Positions 16,628 through 25,589 of a stretch of DNA of 64,000 nt are shown in pieces (position 1 is the stretch's first letter; each line of letters starts with the position of its first letter). The position numbers and the translations under genes were made by a program. The notes under the pieces are model-generated. The model was not told where the DNA came from. It saw only the letters and a program-made list of their open reading frames with translations, and ran no database searches. The stretch comes from Gammaproteobacteria bacterium (GTDB taxonomy: Bacteria > Pseudomonadota > Gammaproteobacteria > Nevskiales > Nevskiaceae). Location: NCBI GenBank assembly GCA_026398815.1, contig JAPLSA010000008.1:186001-250000 (forward strand). The letters are read 5' to 3'.

Positions 16628-16942
16628 TGAAATCCTCCTCCCTTGGAACTGCTGTGTCATTCGCACGATGTCGGTCGGACGGTGGCTCTCCGGCGTGCTG
16701 CCGCCGTGGCCTCGTCTCGTTGCCGTACCACTTTGATGATCCCCACCCGGCCGGGCCGGCACCTCGCGACCCGTCTCGGCGGGTTCGCTGAACGACCGGA
16801 GAATAAACAGCCGTCCGGCAATTTGCAGCGATCTTTGATCGCAGCCCGTCGAGCGCCCGCTGGAAGCAGGCCGGCGCGTCGCGATCGGCCCCGTTGGCAA
16901 CGCGTCGCTCGCGGATCTTCCGTCGTCGTCGACCGTTTTTAT
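16628..16942. other. Intergenic region between the DUF1302 gene and tetR
   Basis: About 315 bp without a supportable gene. It holds the ribosome-binding site of the leftward DUF1302 gene at its left end and presumably that gene's promoter. Short frames here lack homology-like sequence and ribosome-binding sites. Confidence 0.6.
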
Positions 16943-16977
16943 TTGACACGCGTCTAGTCAAAACCTAGATTCGCGTC
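16943..16977 (+). promoter_or_regulatory. Promoter of tetR with an inverted-repeat operator; probable leaderless start
   Basis: A consensus -35 TTGACA at 16943-16948 and a -10 TAGATT at 16966-16971 are 17 bp apart. Transcription would begin about 7 nt later, at the ATG of tetR (16978), so the message is probably leaderless; no ribosome-binding site is visible. TTGAC...GTCAA (16943-16961, 9-bp spacer) forms an inverted repeat inside the promoter, a likely autoregulation site. Confidence 0.6.
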
Positions 16978-17616
16978 ATGGACCCGATCGAATCCCGCCG
17001 CCACGAAGAGAAGGAGCGCCGCCGCGAGGACCTGCTCGATGCCGCCGAGGCCGTGTTCGCCGAAAAGGGCTTCGACGCCGCCAAGATGGACGACATCGCG
17101 CGCACCGCGCGGGTCTCGCGGGCGCTGCTGTACCTGTACTTCAAGGACAAGCGGGAACTGCAGCTGGCGCTGTGCCTGCGCGGCCTGGACCTGCTGCGCC
17201 AGCGCTTCGCCGACGCCCGCAGCCGGCATGCGCGCGGGGTCGACCAGGTCAAGGCGATCGGCCGCGCCTACCTCGGTTTCGTGCAGGAATTCCCGGTCTA
17301 TTTCGATGCGCTGGCGCGTGCCGAGGCTCAGCACACCGATCTCGAGGAGGTCGACAGCGTCTGCCATCGGATGATGATGGCCGGCCGCCTCGTGCATGCC
17401 GAAACGGTGGCCGCGCTGGTCGCCGGCCAGCGTGACGCCAGCCTGCGGCCGGATCTCGGCGATCCGCTGCGGGTGGCGATGACGCTGTGGGGATTCACCC
17501 ATGGCGTCGCCCAGCTGGTGATGACCAAGAGCGAGATCTTCGCCCACGAGGGCATTGCCCTGAACGCCTTCATCAACGACGCCATCGACATGGCGACCCG
17601 CTCCATCGCCCGCTGA
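16978..17616 (+). CDS. TetR/AcrR-family regulator of the efflux operon
   Basis: The 212-residue protein has a TetR helix-turn-helix at residues ~15-65 (LLDAAEAVFAEKGFDAAKM, then DIARTARVSRALLYLYFKDK) and an all-helical ligand-binding C-terminal part. It sits 20 nt upstream of the efflux operon on the same strand, and the gene order tetR-OMF-MFP-RND is the common self-regulated pump arrangement. The DUF1302 gene diverges from it across the shared intergenic region and may be a second target. Ligand unknown. Confidence 0.9.
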   Translation: MDPIESRRHEEKERRREDLLDAAEAVFAEKGFDAAKMDDIARTARVSRALLYLYFKDKRELQLALCLRGLDLLRQRFADARSRHARGVDQVKAIGRAYLGFVQEFPVYFDALARAEAQHTDLEEVDSVCHRMMMAGRLVHAETVAALVAGQRDASLRPDLGDPLRVAMTLWGFTHGVAQLVMTKSEIFAHEGIALNAFINDAIDMATRSIAR

Positions 17617-17636
17617 TTCTGGGTCCGGAAAATGAC

Positions 17637-19109
17637 ATGCGTCTAACGAATGGACATTCATCCAGTTTTCGTCACGGTCAGGGCTGCGCCCGAGGCTGGA
17701 TCCACCGGCTACGCCCGAAGCCCGCACTTTCGCTGCTCGCCGGGCTGCTGCTGACGGTAACCGCGCATTCCGATGAGCTGCCGGCGGCCGATCCGCTGGC
17801 CGGCTACGTCGCCGAGGCGCTGGCCAGCAATGCCGCACTGAAGGCACAGGACTTCGCCGTCGAGGCGGCGGCCCAGGGGCTTGCGGCCGCCCGCGCCCGG
17901 CGCGCGCCGCAGCTGGCGCTCAACGCCCGCTACACGGTTGCGGACGGCGGTCGCGTCACCCGCATCCCGACCGGCGATCTGGTCAACCCGATCTACCAGA
18001 CGCTCAACGCGCTGACCGCCGGCGGCGCCAATCCGACGCAGTTCCCGACCATCGGCAACACCGACATCAACTTCCTGCGCCGCACCGAACAGGACACCCG
18101 GCTGACGCTCAGCGCGCCGCTCTACGCGCCACAGATCAGCGCCCAGATCGGCATCCGCGCGGCCGAGTTCGACGGCGCCCGCGCCGGCCGTGAGGCCTTC
18201 GCCCGCACGCTGGTGCGCGATGTGAAAGCCGCCTACTTCCAGCTGGCGCAGGCGCAGGCCGGCGTCGAGATACTCGACGCCAGCGTCCGCACGCTGGCCG
18301 AGAACCGACGCGTCGCCGAAGCGCTGCTGGCCGCCGGCAAGGCCACCCGCGACCGCGTGCTGCGCGCCGAGGCCGAGCTGCTGGCCGTCGACCAGCGGCT
18401 GCAGACCGCGCGCAGCGACGAACGCGGTGCGCGCCGCTACCTGAACCTGCTGCGCAATCGCGACGAGGCCGAGCCGGTGACGGTCGCCGAAGTCGTGTCG
18501 CCGGCGGTCGACGGCATCGTTGATGGCGCAGCCGCCGCCGGTGCCCGGCCCGAGCTGCGCGATCTCGACGCCCGGATCAGCGCCGCCGACCAGGCCACCC
18601 GGCTGGCCGGCGCCAGCTTCCTGCCGACCCTGTCGCTGGTCGCCGACAGCGGCGTGCAGGGCACCGGCTATGCGATCGACCGCGATTCCGACGTGTCCAC
18701 CGCTTCGCTGGTGCTGAGCTGGACGCTGTTCGACTTCGGCGGCCGGCGCGCGGCCGAAGCGCAGGCCCGCGCCCAGCACCAGCAGCTGGCGGCGCTGCGC
18801 GACGACCTGCGCCGGCAGCTGGCGCTGGCGCAGCTGTCCGCCGACGACCAGGCGCTGACCGCCGAGCGCGCGCTGCTGACCGCCGAGGCGCGCGTCGCGG
18901 CGGCCGAGGAAGGCTTCCGCATCGCCGAGAACAAGCGCGATGCCGGGCAGTCCAGCCCGATCGAATTCCTCGACGCCGAGCGCGCCCGCACCGAAGCCCG
19001 GCTCGGACGGGTGATCGCCCGCAGCGCGCTGCAGATCGCCCGCGCCGAGCAGGAATACACGCGCGCCCGCTTCCCTCTGTCCACCGCCGTTTCGAGTGCC
19101 ACGCCATGA
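17637..19109 (+). CDS. TolC-family outer-membrane efflux channel
   Basis: The 490-residue protein is the outer-membrane component of the pump that follows. An N-terminal signal region (LSLLAGLLLTVTAHSDELPA) is followed by two repeated coiled-coil/beta units typical of TolC proteins, for example VAEALASNAALKAQDFAVEA early and LVLSWTLFDFGGRRAAEAQA late. The frame is open upstream into tetR, but the ATG at 17637, 20 nt after the tetR stop, fits the signal peptide. Its stop overlaps the next ATG (ATGA). Confidence 0.9.
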   Translation: MRLTNGHSSSFRHGQGCARGWIHRLRPKPALSLLAGLLLTVTAHSDELPAADPLAGYVAEALASNAALKAQDFAVEAAAQGLAAARARRAPQLALNARYTVADGGRVTRIPTGDLVNPIYQTLNALTAGGANPTQFPTIGNTDINFLRRTEQDTRLTLSAPLYAPQISAQIGIRAAEFDGARAGREAFARTLVRDVKAAYFQLAQAQAGVEILDASVRTLAENRRVAEALLAAGKATRDRVLRAEAELLAVDQRLQTARSDERGARRYLNLLRNRDEAEPVTVAEVVSPAVDGIVDGAAAAGARPELRDLDARISAADQATRLAGASFLPTLSLVADSGVQGTGYAIDRDSDVSTASLVLSWTLFDFGGRRAAEAQARAQHQQLAALRDDLRRQLALAQLSADDQALTAERALLTAEARVAAAEEGFRIAENKRDAGQSSPIEFLDAERARTEARLGRVIARSALQIARAEQEYTRARFPLSTAVSSATP

Positions 19110-20170
19110 CCGCCCGCCTGCCCTTGCCGATCGCCGTTTCGCTGGCGCTGCTCGCCGGCTGCAGCCCCAGGCCGGCCCCCGATACCGCGCCGGCGCCGCT
19201 GCGCGCGGTGCGGATTGCGGCGGTGAGCAGGGGGCCGGCCGAGCCACCGGTGCAGGCCAGCGGCCTCGCCGCCAGCCGCGACCAGACGACGCTGGCCTTC
19301 AAGGTCGGCGGCGTGATCGCGGCGGTAGAGGTCCGTGAAGGCGACGCCGTCCGCGCCGGCCAGCGGCTGGCCCGGATCGAGGCGGCGGAAGTCGACGCCG
19401 CCGTGGTCCAGGCGCGCGAGGCGCTGGCCAAGGCCGGGCGCGATCTGGCCCGTGGCCGGACGCTGTTCGCCGCCGATGTGGTGACCCGCGAGCAGCTCGA
19501 CGATCTCGGCACCGCCGAAGCGGTGGCGAGCGCCCAGCTTGATGCTGCCCAGTTCAATCGCCGTCACGCGGAAATCACCGCCCCTGCCGATGGCCGGGTA
19601 CTGGCGCGGCATGCCGAACCGCGCGAACTGGTCGCCGCTGGCAGCCCGGTGCTGACCGTGTCGGCCAGCAGCAGCGGCACCGTGCTGGAGGTCGGCCTGG
19701 CCGATCGCGATGCGCTGCGGGTGGCGGTCGGCGATCGCGCCGAAGTGCGCTTCGATGCCCTGCCCGACCGCCTGTTCGCAGCCACGGTGCAGGAAATCGC
19801 TCGCGCCAGCGATCCGCGCACCGGCACCTGGCGCTGCCAGCTGGCGGTCGACACCAGCGACGCCGGGCTGCCGGCGTTCACCGGCCTGATCGGCCGCGCG
19901 CGGATCACGCCGGCCAGCAGCCTGGCGGCGACCCGCAGCTACCTGCCGATCGCGGCCCTGGTCGAGGGCGATCAGGACAAGGCCCGGCTGTACCTGTTCG
20001 ATCCGTCGACCGGCACCGTGCACAGCCGCGAGCCGCGCGTCGCCTTTCTCAGCGGCGACACCGTGGCGCTTGCCGAACCGCTGCCCGACGGCAGCCAGGT
20101 GGTCACCGAAGGCGCGGCCTACCTGCACGACGGCGAGGCGGTGCAGGTGATCGCCGGAGCCGCGCCATGA
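19106..20170 (+). CDS. RND periplasmic adaptor (membrane fusion lipoprotein)
   Basis: The 354-residue protein starts with a lipoprotein signal, VSLALLAGCSPRP, with the lipidated Cys in the LAGC box. The adaptor layout follows: a first lipoyl half (LAFKVGGVIAAVEVREGDAVRAG), a helical hairpin, the second lipoyl half (ITAPADGRVLARHAEPRELV) and beta-barrel/membrane-proximal domains. It links the inner-membrane transporter to the TolC-type channel. Both ends overlap neighbours by 4 bp, so the three proteins are translationally coupled. Confidence 0.92.
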   Translation: MTARLPLPIAVSLALLAGCSPRPAPDTAPAPLRAVRIAAVSRGPAEPPVQASGLAASRDQTTLAFKVGGVIAAVEVREGDAVRAGQRLARIEAAEVDAAVVQAREALAKAGRDLARGRTLFAADVVTREQLDDLGTAEAVASAQLDAAQFNRRHAEITAPADGRVLARHAEPRELVAAGSPVLTVSASSSGTVLEVGLADRDALRVAVGDRAEVRFDALPDRLFAATVQEIARASDPRTGTWRCQLAVDTSDAGLPAFTGLIGRARITPASSLAATRSYLPIAALVEGDQDKARLYLFDPSTGTVHSREPRVAFLSGDTVALAEPLPDGSQVVTEGAAYLHDGEAVQVIAGAAP

Positions 20171-23100
20171 GCCTGCCGGCCTTCTCGGTCCGCAATTTCC
20201 CGTTCACGCTGGTGATGTTCGGGCTGCTGGCCGCACTCGGCCTGTCGAGCCTGAACAGCATTCCGCGCACCGAGGACCCGTACTTCCCGATCTCGGCGTT
20301 CAACGTCATCGCCATCTATCCGGGTGCCGATCCGATCGAAGTCGAGCGGCAGCTCGCCGAACCGATCGAGGACGCGATCAACGAGATCGACGACGTCAAG
20401 CATCTCTTCACGCGCGCTGACGATTCGCTGGCGCTGGTGCAGGTGGAGTTCCAGACCGACGTCGATGTCGAGAAGAAGTACGACGAGCTGTCGCGGGAAA
20501 TCGCCGCGCTGCGGCCGCGGCTGCCAGCCGGCGTCACCCGGCTGGAGGTCAAGAAGATCAATCCGGGGCTGGTCAACATCGTGCAGCTGGCGCTGGTCTC
20601 CGACAGCGCCAGCTACGGCCGGCTGGCCGATCTCGCCGAAGACCTCGAAGACCGGCTGGAAGCCATTCCCGCCGTCCGCGAAGCGAAGACCTGGGCTTAT
20701 CCCGAACGCGAGCTGCGGGTGGCGCTGGACTTCCACCGGCTGGCCGAACTGAAGCTCAAGGCCAGCGACGTGCTGGCCGCCGTCAGCGGCGAGAACACCA
20801 ATATTCCCGGCGGGCCGATCGACATCGGCAGCCGCCGCTTCAACCTGCGCACCTCCGGCAGCTATGCCTCGCTCGATGCCGTGCGCAGCACGGTGATCGG
20901 TGGCAGCCCGGGGCGGCTGGTCACGGTCGGCGATGTCGCCACGGTCGACTGGGACTACGAGTCGGTCGAGTACACCGCGCGCTACAACGGCCGGCGGGCA
21001 ATCTGGATCACCGCCAACCAGAAGGACGCGCAGAACATCTTCGCCACCCAGCAGGCGATCGACGCGGCGGTGGCCGACTTCGCGACGACGCTGCCGGCCG
21101 ACGTGAAGCTGGAACGGGCGTTCGATCAGTCGAAGAACGTCGATCGCCGGCTGTCGCGGCTGACCCTGGACTTCGCGCTGGCCATCGCGCTGGTGGCGAT
21201 CACCCTGCTGCCGCTCGGCCTGCGCGCCGCCGGCGTGGTGATGATCTCGATTCCGCTGTCGCTGGCCACCGGTGTCGCGGCACTGCACTTCGCCGGCTTC
21301 TCAATCAACCAGCTGTCGATCGCCGGCTTCGTGGTGGCGCTCGGCCTGCTGGTCGACGACTCGATCGTGGTCACCGAGAACATCGCCCGCTTCCTGCGCA
21401 TGGGCCACTCGCGGATCGATGCCGCGATCCTCGCCACCAGGCAGATTTCGCTGGCCGTGCTCGGCTGCACGGCGACTCTGCTGTTCGCCTTCCTGCCGCT
21501 GCTGATGCTGCCGGAGAACGCCGGCAAGTTCATCCGCTCGCTGCCGGTGGCGGTGGTGTTCACGGTCACCGCCTCGCTGTTCGTCAGCCTGACGATCATC
21601 CCGTTCCTGGCCTCGCGGATGCTGCCGCGCGAGGAACACGAGGAGGGCAATGCCTTCCTGCGCGCCACGCTGAAGCTGATCCGAGGCGTCTACGCGCCGC
21701 TGCTGCACCGGGCGCTGGCCCGGCCGGCGGCCACCGCCACCGCTGCCGGCCTGCTGTTCGTCGCCAGCCTGGCGCTGGTGCCGGCGATCGGCTTCTCGCT
21801 GTTCCCGAAAGCCGGCACGCCGCAGTTCCTGGTGCAGATCAGCCTGCCGGCCGGCGCCAGCCTGGCGGCCAGCGACGCCGTGCTGCGGCAGGTGGAAACG
21901 GCACTGGCCGGTGAACCGGACGTGGCCAAGGTGATGGCCAACCTCGGACGCGGCAATCCGCAGATCTACTACAACGTGTTCCAGAAGGAACTGGCCGCCA
22001 ACTACGCCGAAGTGTTCGTCGAGCTGGCGCGCTACGACGAGCGCCGCACCACCGCCGTCTACGACCGCCTGCGCGCGAAGTTCGCGCAGATTCCGGGGGC
22101 GGAGATCGTGCTCAAGGAGTTCGAGAACGGCCCGCCGATCGCCGCCCCGATCGCGATCCGCATCGTCGGCCCGGAGCTGGCCGAACTGCGCCGGCTGGCG
22201 GCCGAAGTCGAAGCCATGATCAACGCCGTGCCGGGCACCCGCGATGTCATCAACCCGCTGCGCCGCAGCCGGCTCGACGTGCAGCTGGCGGTGGACCCGG
22301 CGCGCGCCGGCCTGCTCGGCGTGCTGCCGGTGGAACTGGACCGGACCTTGCGGATGGCCATCGCCGGTCTGCCGGCCGGCGATTTCCGCACCGCCGACGG
22401 CGACAACTACCCGGTGGTGCTGCGCGCCCCGATGCAGGGCCACGCCGGGCTCGACAGCCTCGACGGCCTGCACGTCGGCACGGTCAACGGCAGCCAGGTG
22501 CCGCTGGCGCAGCTGGCGGCGCTGCAGCTGGTCGAATCGCCAGCCCGCATCGAGCGCTACGACCGGGCACGGTCGGTGACCATTTCCGGCTACACCCGCA
22601 CCGGCTACAACACCGATGCACTGACCCGCGCCGTGGTCGACAAGCTGGCCGCCTACGGCTGGCCGGCCGGCTACCGCTACGACATCTCCGGCGAAGCCGA
22701 AAGCCGCGCCGAAAGCTTCGCAGGCTTCGGCGCGGCGATCATGATCACCACCTTCGGCATCCTCGCCGTGCTGGTGCTGGAGTTCGGCAGCTTCAAGTCG
22801 ACCTTGATCGTCGCCACGGTGATTCCGCTCGGCGTCATGGGCGGGCTCGTCGCGCTGTTCGCCAGCGGCTATTCGTTGAGCTTCTCGGCGATCATCGGCT
22901 TCATCGCGCTGATCGGCATCGAGATCAAGAATTCGATCCTGCTGGTCGACTTCACCAACCAGCTGCGCCGCGACGGCGTCGAGCTGAACCAGGCGATCGA
23001 GCAGGCCGGCGAAGTGCGCTTCCTGCCGATCCTGCTGACCTCGGCCACCGCCATCGGCGGCCTGCTGCCGCTGGCGCTGCAGGGCTCCGGGCTGTACTCG

Positions 23101-23250
23101 CCGCTGGCCTGGGTGATCATCGGCGGGCTGGTGTCGTCGACCCTGATCGGGCGGCTGGTCACGCCGGTGATGTACAAGCTGCTGCCGCCGGTGATGGTGA
23201 CGACCGCGCCGTCATCCGACCTTCAGCCGGACGCGCTGGCCAGCCGCTGA
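20167..23250 (+). CDS. RND-family efflux transporter (AcrB type)
   Basis: The 1027-residue inner-membrane proton antiporter has the two-fold RND layout: TM1 near the N-terminus (FPFTLVMFGLLAALGLSSL), a large periplasmic porter loop, a TM bundle, a second loop and a second bundle. TM4 carries the proton-relay pair in GLLVDDSIVVTENIARF, the form seen in HAE-type drug/hydrophobe pumps rather than heavy-metal pumps. The substrate is not predictable. It is the last gene of the tetR-pump operon and is convergent with the periplasmic sensor gene. Confidence 0.93.
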   Translation: MSLPAFSVRNFPFTLVMFGLLAALGLSSLNSIPRTEDPYFPISAFNVIAIYPGADPIEVERQLAEPIEDAINEIDDVKHLFTRADDSLALVQVEFQTDVDVEKKYDELSREIAALRPRLPAGVTRLEVKKINPGLVNIVQLALVSDSASYGRLADLAEDLEDRLEAIPAVREAKTWAYPERELRVALDFHRLAELKLKASDVLAAVSGENTNIPGGPIDIGSRRFNLRTSGSYASLDAVRSTVIGGSPGRLVTVGDVATVDWDYESVEYTARYNGRRAIWITANQKDAQNIFATQQAIDAAVADFATTLPADVKLERAFDQSKNVDRRLSRLTLDFALAIALVAITLLPLGLRAAGVVMISIPLSLATGVAALHFAGFSINQLSIAGFVVALGLLVDDSIVVTENIARFLRMGHSRIDAAILATRQISLAVLGCTATLLFAFLPLLMLPENAGKFIRSLPVAVVFTVTASLFVSLTIIPFLASRMLPREEHEEGNAFLRATLKLIRGVYAPLLHRALARPAATATAAGLLFVASLALVPAIGFSLFPKAGTPQFLVQISLPAGASLAASDAVLRQVETALAGEPDVAKVMANLGRGNPQIYYNVFQKELAANYAEVFVELARYDERRTTAVYDRLRAKFAQIPGAEIVLKEFENGPPIAAPIAIRIVGPELAELRRLAAEVEAMINAVPGTRDVINPLRRSRLDVQLAVDPARAGLLGVLPVELDRTLRMAIAGLPAGDFRTADGDNYPVVLRAPMQGHAGLDSLDGLHVGTVNGSQVPLAQLAALQLVESPARIERYDRARSVTISGYTRTGYNTDALTRAVVDKLAAYGWPAGYRYDISGEAESRAESFAGFGAAIMITTFGILAVLVLEFGSFKSTLIVATVIPLGVMGGLVALFASGYSLSFSAIIGFIALIGIEIKNSILLVDFTNQLRRDGVELNQAIEQAGEVRFLPILLTSATAIGGLLPLALQGSGLYSPLAWVIIGGLVSSTLIGRLVTPVMYKLLPPVMVTTAPSSDLQPDALASR

Positions 23251-23267
23251 AGCCGGCCGGGAGGCGG

Positions 23268-23837
23268 TCAGCGCGGCTCCGGCATCGGCGGCGGGCCGCC
23301 ACCGATGCCGGGACCGCGCGGGCCTGCCGGTCCGCCGGGGCCGAATGGCATCCTCGGCAGGCTGCGGACGAAAGCGCGGCGATCCTCCGGCGACAGCGCG
23401 CCGGCCAGTGCCGCGACGCGCTCGCCCATCCGGGCCGACATCGCCGCTTCCGCCGCCCGCAGGCCCGCGAAGGCCGCATCGAAAGCGGCCCGGTCGAACG
23501 GCTCGGCAACGAAGGCCTGGTCCATCGCCCGGCGCGCGTCTCGCAAGGCCGACAGCTGCGCATCGATCCCCGCCTCGTCCTCGGCCCGCATCGCCATTAC
23601 CTTCGCCCGCCCGGCCGGCGACAGCGCATCGGCGAACGACCGGCCGGGCCCGCCGTCGTGCATCGGCGGCGGGCCGCCGAAGCCGGCGCCCCGAGGCGGC
23701 CGGTGCGGACCGAACAGCACAGCGGCCGCAATGCCGCCAAGCAGAAACATGTTGAGCGCCGCCGAGGCGATCAACCAGTTGTTGCGCCTGGGCGCCGGGG
23801 CAGAAGGAGTCATCGGGGAAGCGGGTTCGGACGTCAT
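23268..23837 (-). CDS. Periplasmic heavy-metal-sensor (CnrX/Spy-like) domain protein
   Basis: The 189-residue protein has one N-terminal membrane anchor (NNWLIASAALNMFLLGGIAAAVLF). A helical periplasmic domain rich in Ala, Arg and Asp/Glu resembles the heavy-metal-resistance or LTXXQ-type sensors (ALSPAGRAKVMAMRAEDEAG, then RVAALAGALSPEDRRAFVRSL). A Gly/Pro-rich tail ends it. It is the last gene of a sigma-anti-sigma-sensor set with ATGA overlaps. In CnrH/CnrY/CnrX-like systems the periplasmic sensor controls release of the sigma factor. The metal-binding residues of true CnrX are not evident, so the signal may be different. Confidence 0.75.
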   Translation of the reverse strand: MTSEPASPMTPSAPAPRRNNWLIASAALNMFLLGGIAAAVLFGPHRPPRGAGFGGPPPMHDGGPGRSFADALSPAGRAKVMAMRAEDEAGIDAQLSALRDARRAMDQAFVAEPFDRAAFDAAFAGLRAAEAAMSARMGERVAALAGALSPEDRRAFVRSLPRMPFGPGGPAGPRGPGIGGGPPPMPEPR

Positions 23838-24352
23838 TGCGGCACGTTCTGGAGGTCGAGGATCAGGCGCTCGGCGAAGCCCTGGCGATAGCCGCTGTCG
23901 TCGGGTGCCTCGCTGTCGGTGGCCGTGCCGACTGCCGATCTGGCGTCAGCGCTGGACGACAGCACGCCGGTGCCGACCGTGGCGCCGATGTTGACGCCCG
24001 CCACCAGCGCCACCGCCAGCGCCGGCAGCGCGATCCGCCAGCCGCCGAGCAGCGCCAGCAGTTCCTGCCAGCGGGTGGCGAGCACCGGGCCGCGTGCCGG
24101 CAGCGCCGCCATCAGCGCACGCCGGGCCGTGTGGCTGGCCGGCGCGGCGACATCGACATCAAGCATCGCGTCGAGCATGGCCGCCTGCTGCTGCAGCGCG
24201 GCGGCGGCCGCATCGGACGCCAGCAGTGCCAAGGCGGCAGCCCGCTCCGCCAGCGGCCAGCGCCGGGCGTCGGCGCCATAGGCATCGACCAGTTCGGCGA
24301 AACGTTGAAAGGTCATTCCGGCAGGCGTTTCGGCCGGCATTCCGGGGTTCAT
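23834..24352 (-). CDS. Membrane-anchored anti-sigma factor candidate
   Basis: The 172-residue protein has a cytoplasmic N-terminal domain (FQRFAELVDAYGADARRWPL), a central hydrophobic helix (WRIALPALAVALVAGVNIG) and a short periplasmic tail. The gene overlaps the ECF sigma gene upstream and the sensor gene downstream by ATGA. No classical HExxxCxxC zinc motif is seen. The anti-sigma role follows from position and topology rather than from a motif. Confidence 0.72.
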   Translation of the reverse strand: MNPGMPAETPAGMTFQRFAELVDAYGADARRWPLAERAAALALLASDAAAAALQQQAAMLDAMLDVDVAAPASHTARRALMAALPARGPVLATRWQELLALLGGWRIALPALAVALVAGVNIGATVGTGVLSSSADARSAVGTATDSEAPDDSGYRQGFAERLILDLQNVPQ

Positions 24353-24978
24353 GTCAGATCTCCCAGCAGGGCCGCGCGGTCCGGCTGCAGCGCTGCCCGC
24401 AGCGCCCGGCGTCCACGCGACAACAGCGATTCAAGCGCCTCGATCGAGATTTCCAGCGCGGCAGCGGCCTCGATATTGGTCATCTCCTCGAAGTGGCACA
24501 AGACGACGGCAGCGCGCTGCCGCTCGGCCAGCGTGGCCAGCGCAGCGCGCACCCGCAGCGCCACCGACTGCTGCTGCAGGCCGGCTTCCGGCGTCGGGCT
24601 GCGGTCGACGATCTCCGGGCTGTCGTCCAGCGAGGTCTCGCGCCGTGCCCGCAGCCGATCGGTGCAGCGCGAAAGCGCCACGCGGTGCAGCCAGGTTGAG
24701 AACTTCGCCTCGCCGGCCCGCCAGCTGGTGGTCTGCCGCCAGCCGCGCAGCAGCACGTCCTGGGCGACGTCCTCGGCTTCGGCGCGGCTGCCGAGCATCC
24801 GCTCGGCAACCCGCGTCAACGCATCAATGTTGCGGCCGACGATGCGGCCGTAGGCCGCCTGGTCGCCTTCGGCCGCGCGCCGAATATCGGCCAGATCGGG
24901 ATCGTCGCCGATCACCGCGCGCGCCGGTGACGGCCGCGGCAGCGGCGGCGCGATCGGACAGGACGGTTCAGCCAGCAT
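24349..24978 (-). CDS. ECF-family RNA polymerase sigma factor
   Basis: The 209-residue protein has region 2 (RVAERMLGSRAEAEDVAQDV, then LLRGWRQTTSWRAGEAKFST) and region 4 (ALATLAERQRAAVVLCHFEE, then MTNIEAAAALEISIEALESL) with no region 3, the ECF layout. It is followed by the anti-sigma candidate and the sensor, each with a 4-bp overlap. The upstream lipoprotein gene ends 17 nt before it, so it may also be read from that promoter. Confidence 0.92.
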   Translation of the reverse strand: MLAEPSCPIAPPLPRPSPARAVIGDDPDLADIRRAAEGDQAAYGRIVGRNIDALTRVAERMLGSRAEAEDVAQDVLLRGWRQTTSWRAGEAKFSTWLHRVALSRCTDRLRARRETSLDDSPEIVDRSPTPEAGLQQQSVALRVRAALATLAERQRAAVVLCHFEEMTNIEAAAALEISIEALESLLSRGRRALRAALQPDRAALLGDLT

Positions 24979-24995
24979 GCGTTCACCATTCCCGA

Positions 24996-25589
24996 TTATC
25001 GGCGCAGCACCTGCGACAGCGCCGCGACCTCGGCCGCCGCCGGCGCCCAGGAACCTGCGTCGCGCCTCGGCGACTGCCCGGCGACCAGGCTCAGGCGCGG
25101 CTGGAAGCGTTGCAGATCCTGGAACGGACCGAGCCGGATCACCGAGGCATCGAGATCGAGCAGCGCCATCAGCCGCTGGCGGCTGCCGGCCGCCAGGTCG
25201 AGATCGAGGTCAGCGAAGGCCGAGCGCGGATCGACCGGCAGCGGCGCGCGCAGCCCGCCGGGGCGCTCGAACCAGACTGTCGGTTCGAACACCAGCCGCA
25301 GGCCGATGTAGCGGCCAGCCGGCAGCTGACCGCGCAGGCTCAGCTGCAGCGGCGCGGCGGCCAGCGTCACCAGATCGATCTCCAGCGGCCGCGCCACCGG
25401 CAGCCGGAACAGCAGGCCGCGCGCGTCGATCAGCTCCACGGCCGTCGGCATTGCCAGCAGATGGCTGTCGGCGAACGCAGTGCTGGCGACCAGCTCCAGC
25501 TCGATACGGGCGCCGCGCTGGCAGCCGGCGAGCCCAGCCAGCATCAGCAGCCAGCACAGCGACAGCACGGGCAGACGCAGCGCGCTCAC
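24996..25589 (-). CDS. Lipoprotein with DUF4382-like domain
   Basis: The 197-residue product starts with GTG at 25589, overlapping the previous stop as GTGA. A lipoprotein signal (LSLCWLLMLAGLAGCQRG) places the modified Cys at about residue 23. The body has the pattern ELIDARGLLFRLP, IDLVTL and LPAGRYIGLRLVFEP, which resembles DUF4382 domains; I hold that call only moderately. It lies between the Ig-like lipoprotein and the ECF sigma gene. Confidence 0.68.
   Translation of the reverse strand: MSALRLPVLSLCWLLMLAGLAGCQRGARIELELVASTAFADSHLLAMPTAVELIDARGLLFRLPVARPLEIDLVTLAAAPLQLSLRGQLPAGRYIGLRLVFEPTVWFERPGGLRAPLPVDPRSAFADLDLDLAAGSRQRLMALLDLDASVIRLGPFQDLQRFQPRLSLVAGQSPRRDAGSWAPAAAEVAALSQVLRR

Noticed and set aside
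13706-16630. 974-residue open frame on the plus strand
   Set aside because: It is antisense to the DUF1302 gene, has no ribosome-binding site or homology-like motifs, and is an effect of GC-rich codon use.
17487-17636. N-terminal extension of the TolC-type channel into tetR
   Set aside because: The ATG at 17637 fits the signal peptide and operon spacing. The extension overlaps the tetR coding region.
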